DNA from: Amia ocellicauda
Taxonomy: Eukaryota > Chordata > Actinopteri > Amiiformes > Amiidae
DNA length: 64,000 nucleotides
Direction: 5' to 3'
Assembly: GCF_036373705.1 (NCBI RefSeq)
Contig: NC_089863.1
Location: 26,455,727-26,519,726 of the forward strand
Notes under the pieces: model-generated
The model's database searches: none
Seen by the model: the letters and a program-made list of their open reading frames with translations, nothing else
What the model was told of the DNA's origin: nothing
Program-made: the position numbers and the translations under genes
Shown here: piece by piece, positions 11,263 through 21,678 of the stretch
How the letters are laid out: the number at the start of each line of letters is the position of its first letter
Numbering within the stretch: position 1 is the stretch's first letter

Positions 11263-12483
11263 CACTCACCTAAAGGATTATTAGGAACACCATACTAATA
11301 CTGTGTTTGACCCCCTTTCGCCTTCAGAACTGCCTTAATTCTACGTGGCATTGATTCAACAAGGTGCTGAAAGCATTCTTTAGAAATGTTGGCCCATATT
11401 GATAGGATAGCATCTTGCAGTTGATGGAGATTTGTGGGATGCACATCCAGGGCACGAAGCTCCCGTTCCACCACATCCCAAAGATGCTCTATTGGGTTGA
11501 GATCTGGTGACTGTGGGGGCCAGTTTAGTACAGTGAACTCATTGTCATGTTCAAGAAACCAATTTGAAATGATTCGACCTTTGTGACATGGTGCATTATC
11601 CTGCTGGAAGTAGCCATCAGAGGATGGGTACATGGTGGTCATAAAGGGATGGACATGGTCAGAAACAATGCTCAGGAAGGCCGTGGCATTTAAACGATGC
11701 CCAATTGGCACTAAGGGGCCTAAAGTGTGCCAAGAAAACATCCCCCACACCATTACACCACCACCACCAGCCTGCACAGTGGTAACAAGGCATGATGGAT
11801 CCATGTTCTCATTCTGTTTACGCCAAATTCTGACTCTACCATCTGAATGTCTCAACAGAAATCGAGACTCATCAGACCAGGCAACATTTTTCCAGTCTTC
11901 AACTGTCCAATTTTGGTGAGCTTGTGCAAATTGTAGCCTCTTTTTCCTATTTGTAGTGGAGATGAGTGGTACCCGGTGGGGTCTTCTGCTGTTGTAGCCC
12001 ATCCGCCTCAAGGTTGTACGTGTTGTGGCTTCACAAATGCTTTGCTGCATACCTCGGTTGTAACGAGTGGTTATTTCAGTCAAAGTTGCTCTTCTATCAG
12101 CTTGAATCAGTCGGCCCATTCTCCTCTGACCTCTAGCATCAACAAGGCATTTTTGCCCACAGGACTGCCGCATACTGGATGTTTTTCCCTTTTCACACCA
12201 TTCTTTGTAAACCCTAGAAATGGTTGTGCATGAAAATCCCAGTAACTGAGCAGATTGTGAAATACTCAGACCGGCCCGTCTGGCACCAACAACCATGCCA
12301 CGCTCAAAATTGCTTAAATCACCTTTCTTTCCCATTCAGACATTCAGTTTGGAGTTCAGGAGATTGTCTTGACCAGGACCACACCCCTAAATGCATTGAA
12401 GCAACTGCCATGTGATTGGTTGGTTAGATAATTGCATGAATGAGAAATTGAACAGGTGTTCCTAATAATCCTTTAGGTGAGTG
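11263..12483 (-). mobile_element. Tc1/mariner element, DD36E (Incomer-like), apparently intact copy 1
   Basis: The element is 1221 bp, flanked by TA dinucleotides (11261-11262 and 12484-12485) as expected from Tc1/mariner target duplication. Its ends are inverted repeats of about 30 bp beginning CACTCACCTAAAGGATTA. It carries one uninterrupted transposase frame on the minus strand. Its length is exactly that of the copy at 62759-63979, and the two look nearly identical by eye, so both inserted recently. The 36-residue spacing between the last two catalytic residues matches the DD36E/Incomer family, known from fishes, lampreys and other vertebrates. Confidence 0.93.
11295..12335 (-). CDS. Tc1/mariner DD36E transposase (346 aa)
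   Basis: This is a cut-and-paste transposase that binds the element's inverted ends and catalyses its excision and insertion at TA. The frame is complete in a single exon from ATG at 12335 to the stop at 11295. Residues about 7-47 form a helix-turn-helix (LSNFERGMVV, then TTISRVYKEW), followed by a second DNA-binding helix-turn-helix region to about residue 125. The catalytic residues are D155 (WSDESRF), D246 (QQDNAPCH) and E283 (PDLNPIEHLWD), with 36 residues between D246 and E283. Compared with the copy at 62907-63947 it differs at six residues: S26, C36, Q61, F220, N247 and K252 here. N247, directly after the second catalytic aspartate, is the family-typical residue. Whether it is expressed or active cannot be told from sequence. 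Confidence 0.93.
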   Translation of the reverse strand: MGKKGDLSNFERGMVVGARRAGLSISQSAQLLGFSCTTISRVYKEWCEKGKTSSMRQSCGQKCLVDARGQRRMGRLIQADRRATLTEITTRYNRGMQQSICEATTRTTLRRMGYNSRRPHRVPLISTTNRKKRLQFAQAHQNWTVEDWKNVAWSDESRFLLRHSDGRVRIWRKQNENMDPSCLVTTVQAGGGGVMVWGMFSWHTLGPLVPIGHRLNATAFLSIVSDHVHPFMTTMYPSSDGYFQQDNAPCHKGRIISNWFLEHDNEFTVLNWPPQSPDLNPIEHLWDVVERELRALDVHPTNLHQLQDAILSIWANISKECFQHLVESMPRRIKAVLKAKGGQTQY

Positions 12484-12485
12484 TA

Positions 12486-12975
12486 TATATTGTAATCACA
12501 ATAATAACCCTTTCCCATTAAGAAGTAAGCAGTAGGGTGTTTAGATTAATGGAGAAAAGATCCTACTTCAAATGCACTGTTAAAGCCTTCCAAACCCCAC
12601 CTCTGTGTCTCCTATTCCCAGAGTCTTAAGCCTATTAGGGATGTTAGTTTCCACGCCCCCTGCAGACTCGGCCTCTGTGTCCACGATAATTGCAAGGGCC
12701 GGCACATCTTGAAGTTTGAAAACCAGCTCGATCATTACAAGGGAGAGCGATGATTAAAATGCCAGCGTGTCCCCGTGCTGTAGGTCAACACGTCAAGCTT
12801 TCTACCAACTATTTGTGCAGTGAAATAATTGATTATGCTGATGTGATCTGGACTCCCTGTCTGGGTTGGTATTGAGTGCGTGTGCCAGGTGTCTCGTGTT
12901 CTGACTTGTTAATTAGAACCGGTTCAGATGATGCAAGCTTAGAAAATGATATCAGCCTGCAACATGCCTGTTAAT
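12486..12975. other. Intergenic, nothing assigned
   Basis: Unique-looking DNA between the Tc1 element and the GAGACA tract. Bases 12690-12790 are less AT-rich and could be conserved non-coding sequence, but I cannot test that here. Confidence 0.3.
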
Positions 12976-13622
12976 ATAAAGAGAGAGAGACAGAGACTGA
13001 CAGTGATATATAGAGTGAGACAGAGAGACAGAGATAGAGACAGTGAGACAGAACGAGAGAGACAGAGAGACAGAGACAGAGAGAGATAGTGAGACCAAGA
13101 CAGATAGAGAGAGGGACAGAAACAGACGGCGAGAGACAGAGACAGACACACAGAGAGAAAGACAGAAAGAGACAAACAGAGACATGGAAAAGTACAGAGA
13201 GAGAGACAGACACAGCGAGAGAGATGGTGAGACAGTGAAACACAGACTGACAGTGATATAGAGAGAGAGAGACAGAGAGACAGTGAAACAGAACGAGAGA
13301 GAGAGATAGTGAGAGACACAGAGAGAAAGGCAGACAGAAAGAGACAGACAGAGACATCGAAAAGGACAAAGACAGAGAGAGACAGACACAGTGAGAGAGA
13401 TGGTGAGACTGAGACAGACTGACAGTGATATAGAGAGAGAGACAGAACGAGAGAGACAGAGAGAGATAGTGAGACAGACACACAGAGAGAAAGACAGACA
13501 GAAAGAGAAAGACAGAGACATAGACAGGGAGAAAGAGAGAGAGAGACAGTGAGAGAGAGAGAGACAGACACAGAGAGAGAAAGAGAAACTTTGTGAGAGA
13601 CAGCGAGAGAGACAGAGAACAT
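12976..13622. repeat. GAGACA-type homopurine-rich tandem tract
   Basis: About 640 bp of degenerate (GAGACA)n and (GAGAGACAGA)n with larger repeated blocks; for example a CTGACAGTGATATAGAGAGAG block recurs near 13000, 13247 and 13420. This higher-order pattern suggests expansion by duplication of about 170-250-bp segments. Frames of more than 200 codons on the minus strand are low complexity. It ends about 350 bp before the first CART promoter. Confidence 0.9.
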
Positions 13623-13969
13623 GGTACATTCAATTTCTGTATGTGTGCCTCAGTCCCTCGGGACATGGACAACGTCATGTCAGCCGCCTCGCACGCAGGA
13701 CGATGTCAAATACCCATTAACCACTTGGCCAAACCGGAGGGGAACCCATTAATAACTCTTCTGTATCTTGTGATTACTTACACTGAGTATACCACATCGA
13801 CTGCCCCCTATAATGCGACTGCTGCATCCATCACCCACCCCCCCCCCCCCCCAACTCTTGCTGAAATGACTTGGAGGAGGTCAGCGTTTAATCACTATTG
13901 ACTGCACAAATCCATAACTCCCCCGATCCCGGACGCAATTCCCTGAAAAACAAGGTCTATTGTGAAGGC

Positions 13970-14006
13970 TGACGTGATCGGGCAGGAGTGCCGGTGCTTA
14001 TAAATA
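13970..14006 (+). promoter_or_regulatory. CART gene 1 core promoter: CRE-like site and TATA box
   Basis: TGACGTGA (13970-13977) is a cAMP-response-element-type site and TATAAATA (13999-14006) is a good TATA box, 21 bp apart. Transcription would be expected to start near 14030-14036, about 115-120 bp before the ATG at 14151. Mammalian CART promoters are known to use a CRE and CREB, so this arrangement fits the gene. The motif match is seen; the use is inferred. Confidence 0.6.
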
Positions 14007-14150
14007 GGGAAAGTTTCCAGGCAACGTCGGAAAGTCTCACCTCCGCGGGGTTCAGCAGAGCAGAGGCAGGTGCACCAGGGATCGGCTGCGGGGACTGGGG
14101 GACAGACGTGCATCGACCAGACATCGCGGGAAGGTGAGCGTTTGAGCACC

Positions 14151-16627
14151 ATGGACAGCGGCAGCTTCAGGATCAGGTCGGCAGTGTGCCTGGGTCTCTG
14201 TCTGGCCGTGCTGGCCGTGGCGTGCCAGGGCCAGATGGAGCCGGAGACTGGACTCTCCTCAGAGGAAGAACAGATCCAGAGGGGTTATGCCGCCAGGGAG
14301 CTGGTAAGACATCCGTGCGTAAAAGCGATGTGTGCAGTGTTTGCCAACCCTGGTCCTGGAGGACCGGCTTCTGTTCCAACCGAGCTCTCAATTACTTAAT
14401 TGAACCCTTAATGGAACTAATCATTTGCGTACATTTGACTTTTTAAATTGTGTAACCGATACAAAGTTGGTTCCTTAATAAGATGATACATTTATTATAT
14501 TCTTATATTCATGCTTAAAATAACGAAAGGGTTCTGGTTTAGGAAATTATTAGTCTAATTAAAGGTTCAATTAAGTAACTGAAAACTCGATTGGAACAAA
14601 AAACAGCAGGGTAGGGGTTCCTTCAGGACCAGGGTTGGGAACCACTGTTCTAGCTCCATGTTATTTAGATGAATACATAAAAGTATCAAAATATTTAAAG
14701 AGAAAGACAATAAAGACACAGATACATAAGTATAGAAAAAAAGCTACATTGAAAAGCTGGTTCTGAAACATGCTGGCGATTGTGTCCAATCAGTTGAACC
14801 CTACCAGCGCCACACATTCATAGTCCTCCTCATTACAAATGGAAGGAAATGCAACAACCGCTTTAGTGACCGGACCGGGGGGAGGATGTAAAGACACTGA
14901 ATGCGCTCCTGCGCTCCCGACCTGCGAGAATGGATGGATGAATGAATTAATGAATGGATGAATGGATGGATGGATGAAAGAAATGTCTGAAATGTGGAAA
15001 CGGGAGGCGGGGGGGGGGAAGTTGGTGTTACCAGGTGATTCACGATTCAGACCCAGAACAGTTGTTAACCAACAAGAATGAAATGCGCAATGGAAAACAA
15101 AATGTGTCAAGAGATAAGCCATTAGGAAGCCACTTCCGCCTGAAAACAGAGAACAGAAAGGCGCACACTCAAATGGTGTCTAGACGTGACTTACTTTAGG
15201 GTTATGTATGAATCGTTTGTGCGTGTTTGTTGGCCAATACAATAAGAGTTGTTTTGATGCGCATTGGAGAGAGTGTCTTTACCCGCACCACGCTGCCTTT
15301 AATAATATACGTCATTTTGGAGTCAGAGGCGTCGCAAGGGGGTAGGCTTCCTAGGCAATTGCCTGGGGCTTCACCATTAGGATCAATTTTGCCTGGGGCC
15401 CCCACATACCCTAGAGTCGCCTCTGTTTGGAGTAGCCTATGTTTGGTCTTTAGCATGAATCGGTCGCTTTGGATAAGCAGTGACTGCTTTGACACTTGCA
15501 TATACATTATGGACGTAACCCTAGCCATTCATTGCCTACAAATCATCCCCCTGAATGCCATCTCTCCCGGGTACAGTGGGACTGGATCCTGGGATTGTGA
15601 AAGATGTGCGTCCAAGCGGGGCTGTAATGGTATGCAGTTGTATTTATGTGTATGTGTATGTATATGTGTCCGCTGTGCAGGTCGAAGCCTTGGAGGGCCT
15701 GTTGGAGGGAAGCCAGGGGAGCAGGATATCTCTGGAGAAGAAAGCCAGTCAGATACCCAGGGTAAGTATTAAGATTGGCGGATTTAGCCCACCTAACGAC
15801 ATGGGAGGGGAAACATGAGGTGTATTTTGCCAATGTTACAACATATATATGTATTGTTTTTGATCGAATAGTACGCTATCTGTTAGAATACAAAACGTTA
15901 GATTTGCCAGATATAGAGTGAGGGGGTTCTTGCATTTCTCCCACCGGTTATATGTCTGTTCAGGTGCGCAGTTGCTTGGATTTCAATTGAATGCAATTAG
16001 TTATTAGTTTACGAGAGCCAAGGGGGTCTTCATCTGTGGGAGACATTTAGCCATTTAGCCTAAACAGATGTAATCCCCACTGATACACACAGTTATTCAG
16101 AAATATCCTTTGCTTTGGGAGAAATGCGTTAAAACCATCTTTCAAACAAATCGCTTCCTAGGTACAATTGACTAATTCTAAGAGGTTCTTGGTTTATATT
16201 TAACGCATTATAAAATGACAATGATAATGTGGCATAGAAACAAAACGTTTTCTGTTTTTTTTTAGCAACTGTTCAAAAGAGTGGTTATACAGGATCGGTT
16301 CATTGGCATAGCGGTAATTGTGCGCCAATCTTTTCCTACCTGGAGGGCAATGGTATTGTACCCGAACACAAAAGGGAAACTCTTTCTGAGTGATGTACAT
16401 ATTTTTTTTAATTTGAAATGCCCACTACACTTCCAATTAGTAGACGCGGCTTGCTATTTTGACTTAAAGGGATGGGAGCCATTGCTAAATATAATATAAC
16501 CGCCTTCTTTTATACGCAGTGCGATGTTGGCGAGCGCTGCGCGGTGAAGCACGGCCCCCGGATCGGCAAGCTGTGCGACTGTCTGCGGGGCGCCGCCTGC
16601 AACACCTTCCTCCTCCGCTGCTACTGA
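14151..16627 (+). CDS. CART-type neuropeptide precursor 1 (113 aa, three exons)
   Basis: It encodes a secreted cocaine- and amphetamine-regulated transcript (CART) prepropeptide; in vertebrates CART peptides act in feeding, stress and reward circuits. Coding exons are 14151-14303, 15681-15761 and 16520-16627, all phase 0 with GT-AG introns, the same three-exon layout as known CART genes. Residues about 8-27 form a hydrophobic signal peptide (VCLGLCLAVLAVACQG). Exon 2 holds a dibasic EKK (residues 70-72), the usual convertase site that releases the active peptide. Exon 3 carries the six-cysteine knot, CDVGERCAVKHG to the end, with the invariant IGKLCDC. The last residues are CY, whereas CART usually ends CL. 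Which fish cart paralogue this is needs a tree, so no symbol is given. A palindromic MITE sits in intron 1 and another in the 3' UTR. The AATAAA at 17271 is a likely poly(A) signal. Confidence 0.93.
14334..14648 (+). mobile_element. Palindromic hAT-like MITE in CART1 intron 1
   Basis: A near-full-length copy, starting CAGTGTTTGCCAACCCTGG and ending GGTTGGGAACCACTG, with mirror-image TTAATTGAACCC arms. It begins about 30 bp after the exon 1 splice donor. No clear 8-bp target duplication remains. Confidence 0.85.
14928..14984. repeat. ATGG/ATGA microsatellite
   Basis: Imperfect GATG/AATG tetranucleotide repeats inside CART1 intron 1, repeatedly reading GGATGAATGGATGG. Confidence 0.85.
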
Positions 16628-16729
16628 GTCCTGTCCACCTGGCTGCACCTGCACCTGCACCTGACGCCATTCACACCCGGGGCCCTGGGACCGTCCCACA
16701 ACGAGCACCATCCCAGCGCAGTCTGGAGA

Positions 16730-17055
16730 GCAGTGGCTCTCAACCCTGGCCCTGGAGGAGCCCCTACCCTGCTGCTTTGTATTCCAGCCGAGCTCTCAAT
16801 TACTTAATTGAACCCTTAATTGAACTAATAATGTGCTAACGTTTGACTTTTTACATTGTATAACTCATACACAGCTGGTTCCTTAATAAGTTCCTTATAC
16901 AATGTCTTACTTTAAACCCCTACTGTTTAAAATAAATAAAAGGCTGGGATTTAGGAATTTCAGTTCAAGTCAGGTTCAATTAAGTAATTGAGAGCTCGAT
17001 TGGAACAAAAACCAGCAGGGTAGGGGCTCCTCCAGGACCAGGGCTGGGAACCACG
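16730..17055 (+). mobile_element. Palindromic hAT-like MITE in CART1 3' UTR
   Basis: A full-length copy starting CAGTGGCTCTCAACCCTGG and ending GGGCTGGGAACCACGG. It begins about 100 bp after the CART1 stop codon and precedes the likely poly(A) signal at 17271, so it should be transcribed as a long hairpin in the 3' UTR. Confidence 0.87.
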
Positions 17056-17270
17056 GCTGTAGTCTGCTTTGCGGGCGCTGTTTGCTTGTTTCTTTGTTTT
17101 TTGTTGTCGTTTTTTATTTGTATTTGGTTCATTTGTAATTCCATGTGAATGTGAATGTGTGTGTGGGTGTGAGTGCGTGCGCTTTTGTTTTCCTACTTTA
17201 TTGAACTCATTGTGCTGTTAGAAAAAGAAAAAAAGAAATTCGACATATGTCATTCATTTTATTTTTATTT

Positions 17271-17276
17271 AATAAA
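17271..17276 (+). terminator. Poly(A) signal, probable CART1 3' end
   Basis: AATAAA on the plus strand, about 640 bp after the CART1 stop. An earlier AATAAA lies inside the MITE at about 16930, so the choice is inferred. Confidence 0.4.
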
Positions 17277-17368
17277 AACGTGTAATTAAATTGTGCGATG
17301 TCTGTGAATTGTTGGGGAAATTAAAGTCCGTTAACCTCCCTGCATGTAAGTTGTTGGTTATTTTATAT

Positions 17369-17480
17369 GGGGACCCAATCCCAGTTAGGGGACACTGCTG
17401 TTGTGCCATTGAGCACAGCCCCATACCCAGAATGCACCAGTACAAACTCAGCTGTATACATTGGTAATAGTATGTTAACA
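17369..17480 (+). mobile_element. SINE fragment (tRNA-type, L2-tail family)
   Basis: The fragment contains CCCAGTTAGGGGACACTG, CCAGAATGCACCAGTAC and CAGCTGTATACATTGGTAAT, the body of a common fish SINE. It is the opposite orientation of the copy at 25656-25830. Head and tail are missing here. Confidence 0.55.
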
Positions 17481-18640
17481 AAAGTGATATATTTTAACAA
17501 TATTGTATTCTAAGAACATCTGTTTAGAAATAGAATATTAAAGCAGCGACAGTAAGTGACCACCTGTTTTGCGCATTAAGGTTTCACATTAAAAACGCAA
17601 TTTGTTTTGTAAGTAATTGGTGATTCAATTCAGTAATTACAGTGTACCAAAGATTAATATTTATTTTAATATCCCTGATCTAAAACCGTGGTAGAAAAAC
17701 AGTCCCCCAAGAGCACTTTGGGAACCACTTCCCTCACAAATCAGTGTAAACACGTTGATTTGACCCTTAATTCCAACTGCTGGAGTACGACAAGAGAAGG
17801 GTATTATTTATTTAAACAGTTATATTGCTAATTGAAGCACACAAATTAGGTAGAATTATTATAATGCGATGGGTAAATGTCTCTGATCTGCATCTCCAGC
17901 TTTTTAAATGAGTTAATTAACGGTAGCTTGATATAACCTGGGTACTGGAGTCAGGTCAGTCGGGAGGTAAAGGGTGTTTGGACTTGGCTTTTTCATGCAT
18001 CTGGGTTCCTCCGGTTGCTCTTTAAAACGCTTAACGCTTCAGATGGTTAAACCGGACCCACGGATGAACTAATATACCCATGGCATAATAAGATACTTAA
18101 GAGCATCCGTGGAAGGTGCAGGGATTATTCCCTCCGCGGTTGGTCAACACTGAAGTAGGGCAATTGTGACTGTTATCCTTAAAACACAATGTAGGACCCC
18201 CCCCCACACACACACACACACACACACAATACAATGGTGGACGGTGGGCAAGAAGGGTCAGTTTGGCCCAGACTCAGGACGCCCCGTGTACTTCGGGTGG
18301 CCATGGCGTGGTTTCCTCATAAGTCCTCTTGCTCTGACGTGGTTGGCCATTAAACCCGTCTAAAAAAGGAAAAGCTTATTCTGGTAATAGAGAAAAGATT
18401 AGCCCGGGGCAGGGGTGTCTTCTCGTTACTGCTTTTTATGTAACGGGTCACTTAAGCATGGCGTCCTGGTAGTAGGTCAGAAAACTCTTTCCTTCTTCAT
18501 AATGGGGGGGTCAGCATAGCAGTATTTAAACGGGCAATAACAAACCAGAAGCACATTCATATAATTCCAGCTTACATGTTGTTTCTACGCAAAATGTGTA
18601 GGAGCAGCTACCCTGGCACCTATTGTGCCAACCGAGCTCT
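17481..18640. other. Spacer between the two CART genes
   Basis: Apart from a short CA repeat (18206-18228) I see no gene or element. A TATTTAAAC at about 18521 could serve as a TATA-like box for CART gene 2, but this is weak. Confidence 0.35.
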
Positions 18641-18666
18641 GAACTGCTCCTGGGGACGTTGTGTAA

Positions 18667-18675
<9 letters not shown>

Positions 18676-18748
<73 letters not shown>
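18676..18748. repeat. (GA)n microsatellite
   Basis: About 36 uninterrupted GA units starting after (GT)n, ending about 150 bp before the CART2 start codon and therefore in its promoter or 5' UTR. A tract this pure is likely to be length-polymorphic. Confidence 0.95.
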
Positions 18749-18752
<4 letters not shown>

Positions 18753-18898
18753 AGGGGGGGGTGATTCACAGCTGACCGCCAGGAGTCTTTTCAGCACCTC
18801 GGTCAGCGTCAGACAGACCTGGCTGTAGGAGGAGTGCCAGCGCCGCAGCCCGACCTCCTCCATCCCCCGCCGGACTGCTGCCACCAGGACAGGCGACC

Positions 18899-20960
18899 AT
18901 GGCGAGAGTGCGGCTCTTCCTCCTGGGCTTTGGCTGCCTGGTATACCTGGTCTCTCGGGCAGCGCCAGTGTCGGCCAGGATGGCAGACGATTTACCTGCC
19001 AGAGCAAGCGAGAGCGCTGAACAAGAGAGGGAACTGGTAGGTAGTTTGATGATGGATGATTGATGGTTAGTACCCATATGTGCTATTCGTGCTATGTGCT
19101 AAGGCGCATGTGCTTCACAGCAACAACAACAACAGTTTATGAAAGCTTTAAGGTGTTTTTGGCAATTACATTTCCTATAATTTAAATATAGATATGAACT
19201 GTTTTACTTCCAAAAAAAAGAGTGAAAAGTTGTCTTAAGAGCTCTTGGCATCCTTTCAGACCAGACAATACCAAACCGGTCCCCCTGCCCGGTTGGTTTT
19301 TGTTTCAGCCCAGCTCTTAGTTACATAATTGAGCCTTATATTGCATTTTTAGTCCAATTAAGGATTCAATTAAACAATTAAGATCTCAGAACAGGACAGG
19401 GGGTCCCCCACAGGACCGGTTTGGGAATCCCTGTTTGAGTTTTTTTTTAAGCATTTATATTCACTCGGGTGAAGCCCTCTCCCTGGTCTGTCATACATAA
19501 TACAATAATAAACGAAATACTGTTATATACTCTGTATGGTAATGACTGTTACCTCGCACCCGTGTTTATCAGTGTGGGGGCAACCTGGGAAAAGCATTAC
19601 CTTCGTTTGTGTTTGTAATGAAGTGGGCACTGTAGTCTGCAGTTTATGAATGGTCAGTTTGGGTCAGAGCCAAGCAAAGTCTCAGTTGTGATGTAGGAGA
19701 AAAGAAAAAGAAAAGAAAGTCTAGAAGAAAGTGCTGCTGGGTCCCTTTCACTGGGACGGAAATAGCTGGTACATTTCTGTCCAGAGCTCACTTTGATTGG
19801 TTTACACACACAGAGGCCACGCAGGGAGTGCTACGTCACATTTGTCAGGCTTATTTGAAGGAAACGGAACAATTAATGGTGAGGCACTGCGTAATTATAC
19901 CTCCAAACACAATAATGTATGGCCATATACGATTACAGCTTTGAACGGATTTCAAGTGGGTGTAGCAAAAAAAAAAAAATTGTAAATAAAGTTAGTTTTT
20001 GTTGTTTGTTTGTTTACATGAATCATTGTGATCTTGAAACATGGGCACCGAAGTAGCGCCAGATGTTTTTGTGGTTTCAGCTGGGTGTTTTGCAAGAGGT
20101 TCTGGAGAAGCTGCAAAATAAAAGACTGGTGACCTGGGAAAAGAAACTCAGCCGACTCCCCCGGGTAGGCACAACTTTAATCGGTCCCTACAGACGCCAC
20201 TTTTTTTTTTTTAAATCAGATTTGTAATATGATTTACAATGTGGTCACACCGGTATAAGAACCAGATCAGGGGTGTCGACTCCAGTCCTGGCGGGCCGCA
20301 GTGTCTGCTGGGTTTTGTCCCAGCGCAGCTCTCGGCTCCTTAATTGGTCTAATTAATCTATTAACTGGATGAATGGAACCCTTCTTAGATAAGCCTACCT
20401 GAGTAAATATTGACATTAACTAAGTAATTGGAGTCTGACACCCCTGCACTAGAGCTTTCTAAGTTTGTGGATTAAGCTTTTGCGACACCTAGCGGCGTAA
20501 TAATGAATTGTATTTACTTGATATTTGGCTAGGCCTCTTTTTTGACCATAACTCATTGGAAGTAGATGAAAATAGCTTAAAATGTAGTTATTTTAGGACG
20601 CGCTTGGGTAGCAACTACAAAACCCAGTAAGTTACACTGAAATACAAAAAAAAGAGCGCTTTTACACATTCACACAAGGAACAGTATAATATTCAAATAG
20701 TCTGTGGTTAACAAAAATGTCCAGTTCTGAGTGATATAACTTACCAGGTTTGAAATGCTACCCTTCTTTTCCCAGTCTTCCTTTCTCTTTAATTGAAGTG
20801 ACTTTTGAAATGCCTATTATTTTAACGATTATTTTTTTTTAATTCTGTCCAGTGTAACCTCGGCGACTCCTGCTCGGTGAAGAAAGGCGCTCGCTTCGGC
20901 AAACTGTGCGACTGTCCCAGTGGCGCCAAGTGCAACTACTTCTTCCTCAAGTGTCTGTGA
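18899..20960 (+). CDS. CART-type neuropeptide precursor 2 (109 aa, three exons)
   Basis: This is a second CART prepropeptide, about 2.3 kb downstream of the first and in the same orientation. Coding exons are 18899-19036, 20081-20164 and 20853-20960, all phase 0, with the same intron positions as gene 1. Residues 1-22 are a signal peptide (VRLFLLGFGCLVYLVS). Exon 2 has the dibasic WEKK processing site (residues 65-68). Exon 3 encodes the six-cysteine domain from CNLGDSCSVKKG through FGKLCDCP to the standard C-terminal LKCL. It shares about 20 of 35 residues with gene 1 over this domain, but little elsewhere, so the tandem duplication is old. Both introns and the 3' UTR carry MITEs. The AATAAA at 21679 is the likely poly(A) signal. 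The orthologue group within fish cart genes is not settled. Confidence 0.93.
19268..19437 (+). mobile_element. Palindromic hAT-like MITE, decayed, in CART2 intron 1
   Basis: Both ends and both arms are recognisable (TACCAAACCGGTCC at left, CCACAGGACCGGTTTGGGAA at right, with TCCAATTAAGG and TTCAATTAAACAATTAAG between). It is shortened and diverged. Confidence 0.7.
20268..20455 (+). mobile_element. Palindromic hAT-like MITE, second subfamily, CART2 intron 2
   Basis: It begins CAGGGGTGTCGACTCCAGTC, continues GGGCCGCAGTGTCTGCTGG, and ends GGAGTCTGACACCCCTG. This subfamily has different arms (CTCCTTAATTGG, AAGCCTACCTGAG) but the same design, and also occurs at 34669-34920 and 54864-55195. Confidence 0.7.
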
Positions 20961-21038
20961 AGACGACAACCCGCTGCCATTGGCCCTGCAGTGTCATCGT
21001 CAAATCTCCCAAATGCCATTAACGCATACAACAACCCA

Positions 21039-21145
21039 GTGCTTCCCAACCCGGTTCTGGAGCCCGCCACTTAACTGAGCTTTTAATTGCTTAATTGGAC
21101 CTTCAATCATACTCAGTTCAATTAAGGGTTCAATTAGGAAGGAAT
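21039..21145 (+). mobile_element. Palindromic hAT-like MITE fragment, CART2 3' UTR
   Basis: The left end CAGTGCTTCCCAACCCGG and shortened arms (AATTGCTTAATTGGACC, TTCAATTAAGGGTTC) are present; the right end is lost. Confidence 0.65.
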
Positions 21146-21239
21146 CTATCAATCTATCAACACTTGGATTTATTTTTGTAATTGTTAATGCACAAGAGTT
21201 TGGAGTTCACTACAATATATTATATACTTAAAAAATAAT

Positions 21240-21470
21240 TTGTATATAGCACATCATCCAGATAGCAAGCTGAATTGGTCCAACGTTGGTTTACGGTTGG
21301 CTTGTGGTCAGTTAACTATGGGTCCAATGAGTCAGTTGCTCTACGTTGAGGTTGGCCCTGCTGGGAATAATGACCAAATGCCAACTTTGGCTCAACATTG
21401 GCCCAATGAGAAAAATTATGTTGGCCGCCCAAACAGAGTGCAACGCTGACCCAACCTAAAATGGCCGCCG
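21240..21470. repeat. CCAACGTTGG-rich repeat-like segment
   Basis: The segment is full of GGCCCAAC, CAACGTTGG and GTTGGC variants, with many short inverted pairs. It looks like a decayed fish interspersed repeat, but I cannot name the family. It lies in the CART2 3' UTR region. Confidence 0.35.
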
Positions 21471-21678
21471 GGGCATTGTGATGGTCTGATCTCTTGTACA
21501 GAGTATGTTAGTGCACCTACCAATGTAAATTATTTAAGTTATACATATGTACATACTTAAAGAATACAAATATATTTTTGAATACAGATAGAATTTCCCA
21601 TGCTTATCTCAGCCATCAGTCTGAACCCTGTAGCCTCGCTGAACCTCGACTCCAATGCTGCAAACTGTAAATGTTTTA

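Noticed and set aside
12939-13678. Three overlapping minus-strand frames of 225-235 codons
   Set aside because: They are read through the GAGACA tract; the Ser/Leu/Cys repeats reflect the simple repeat.
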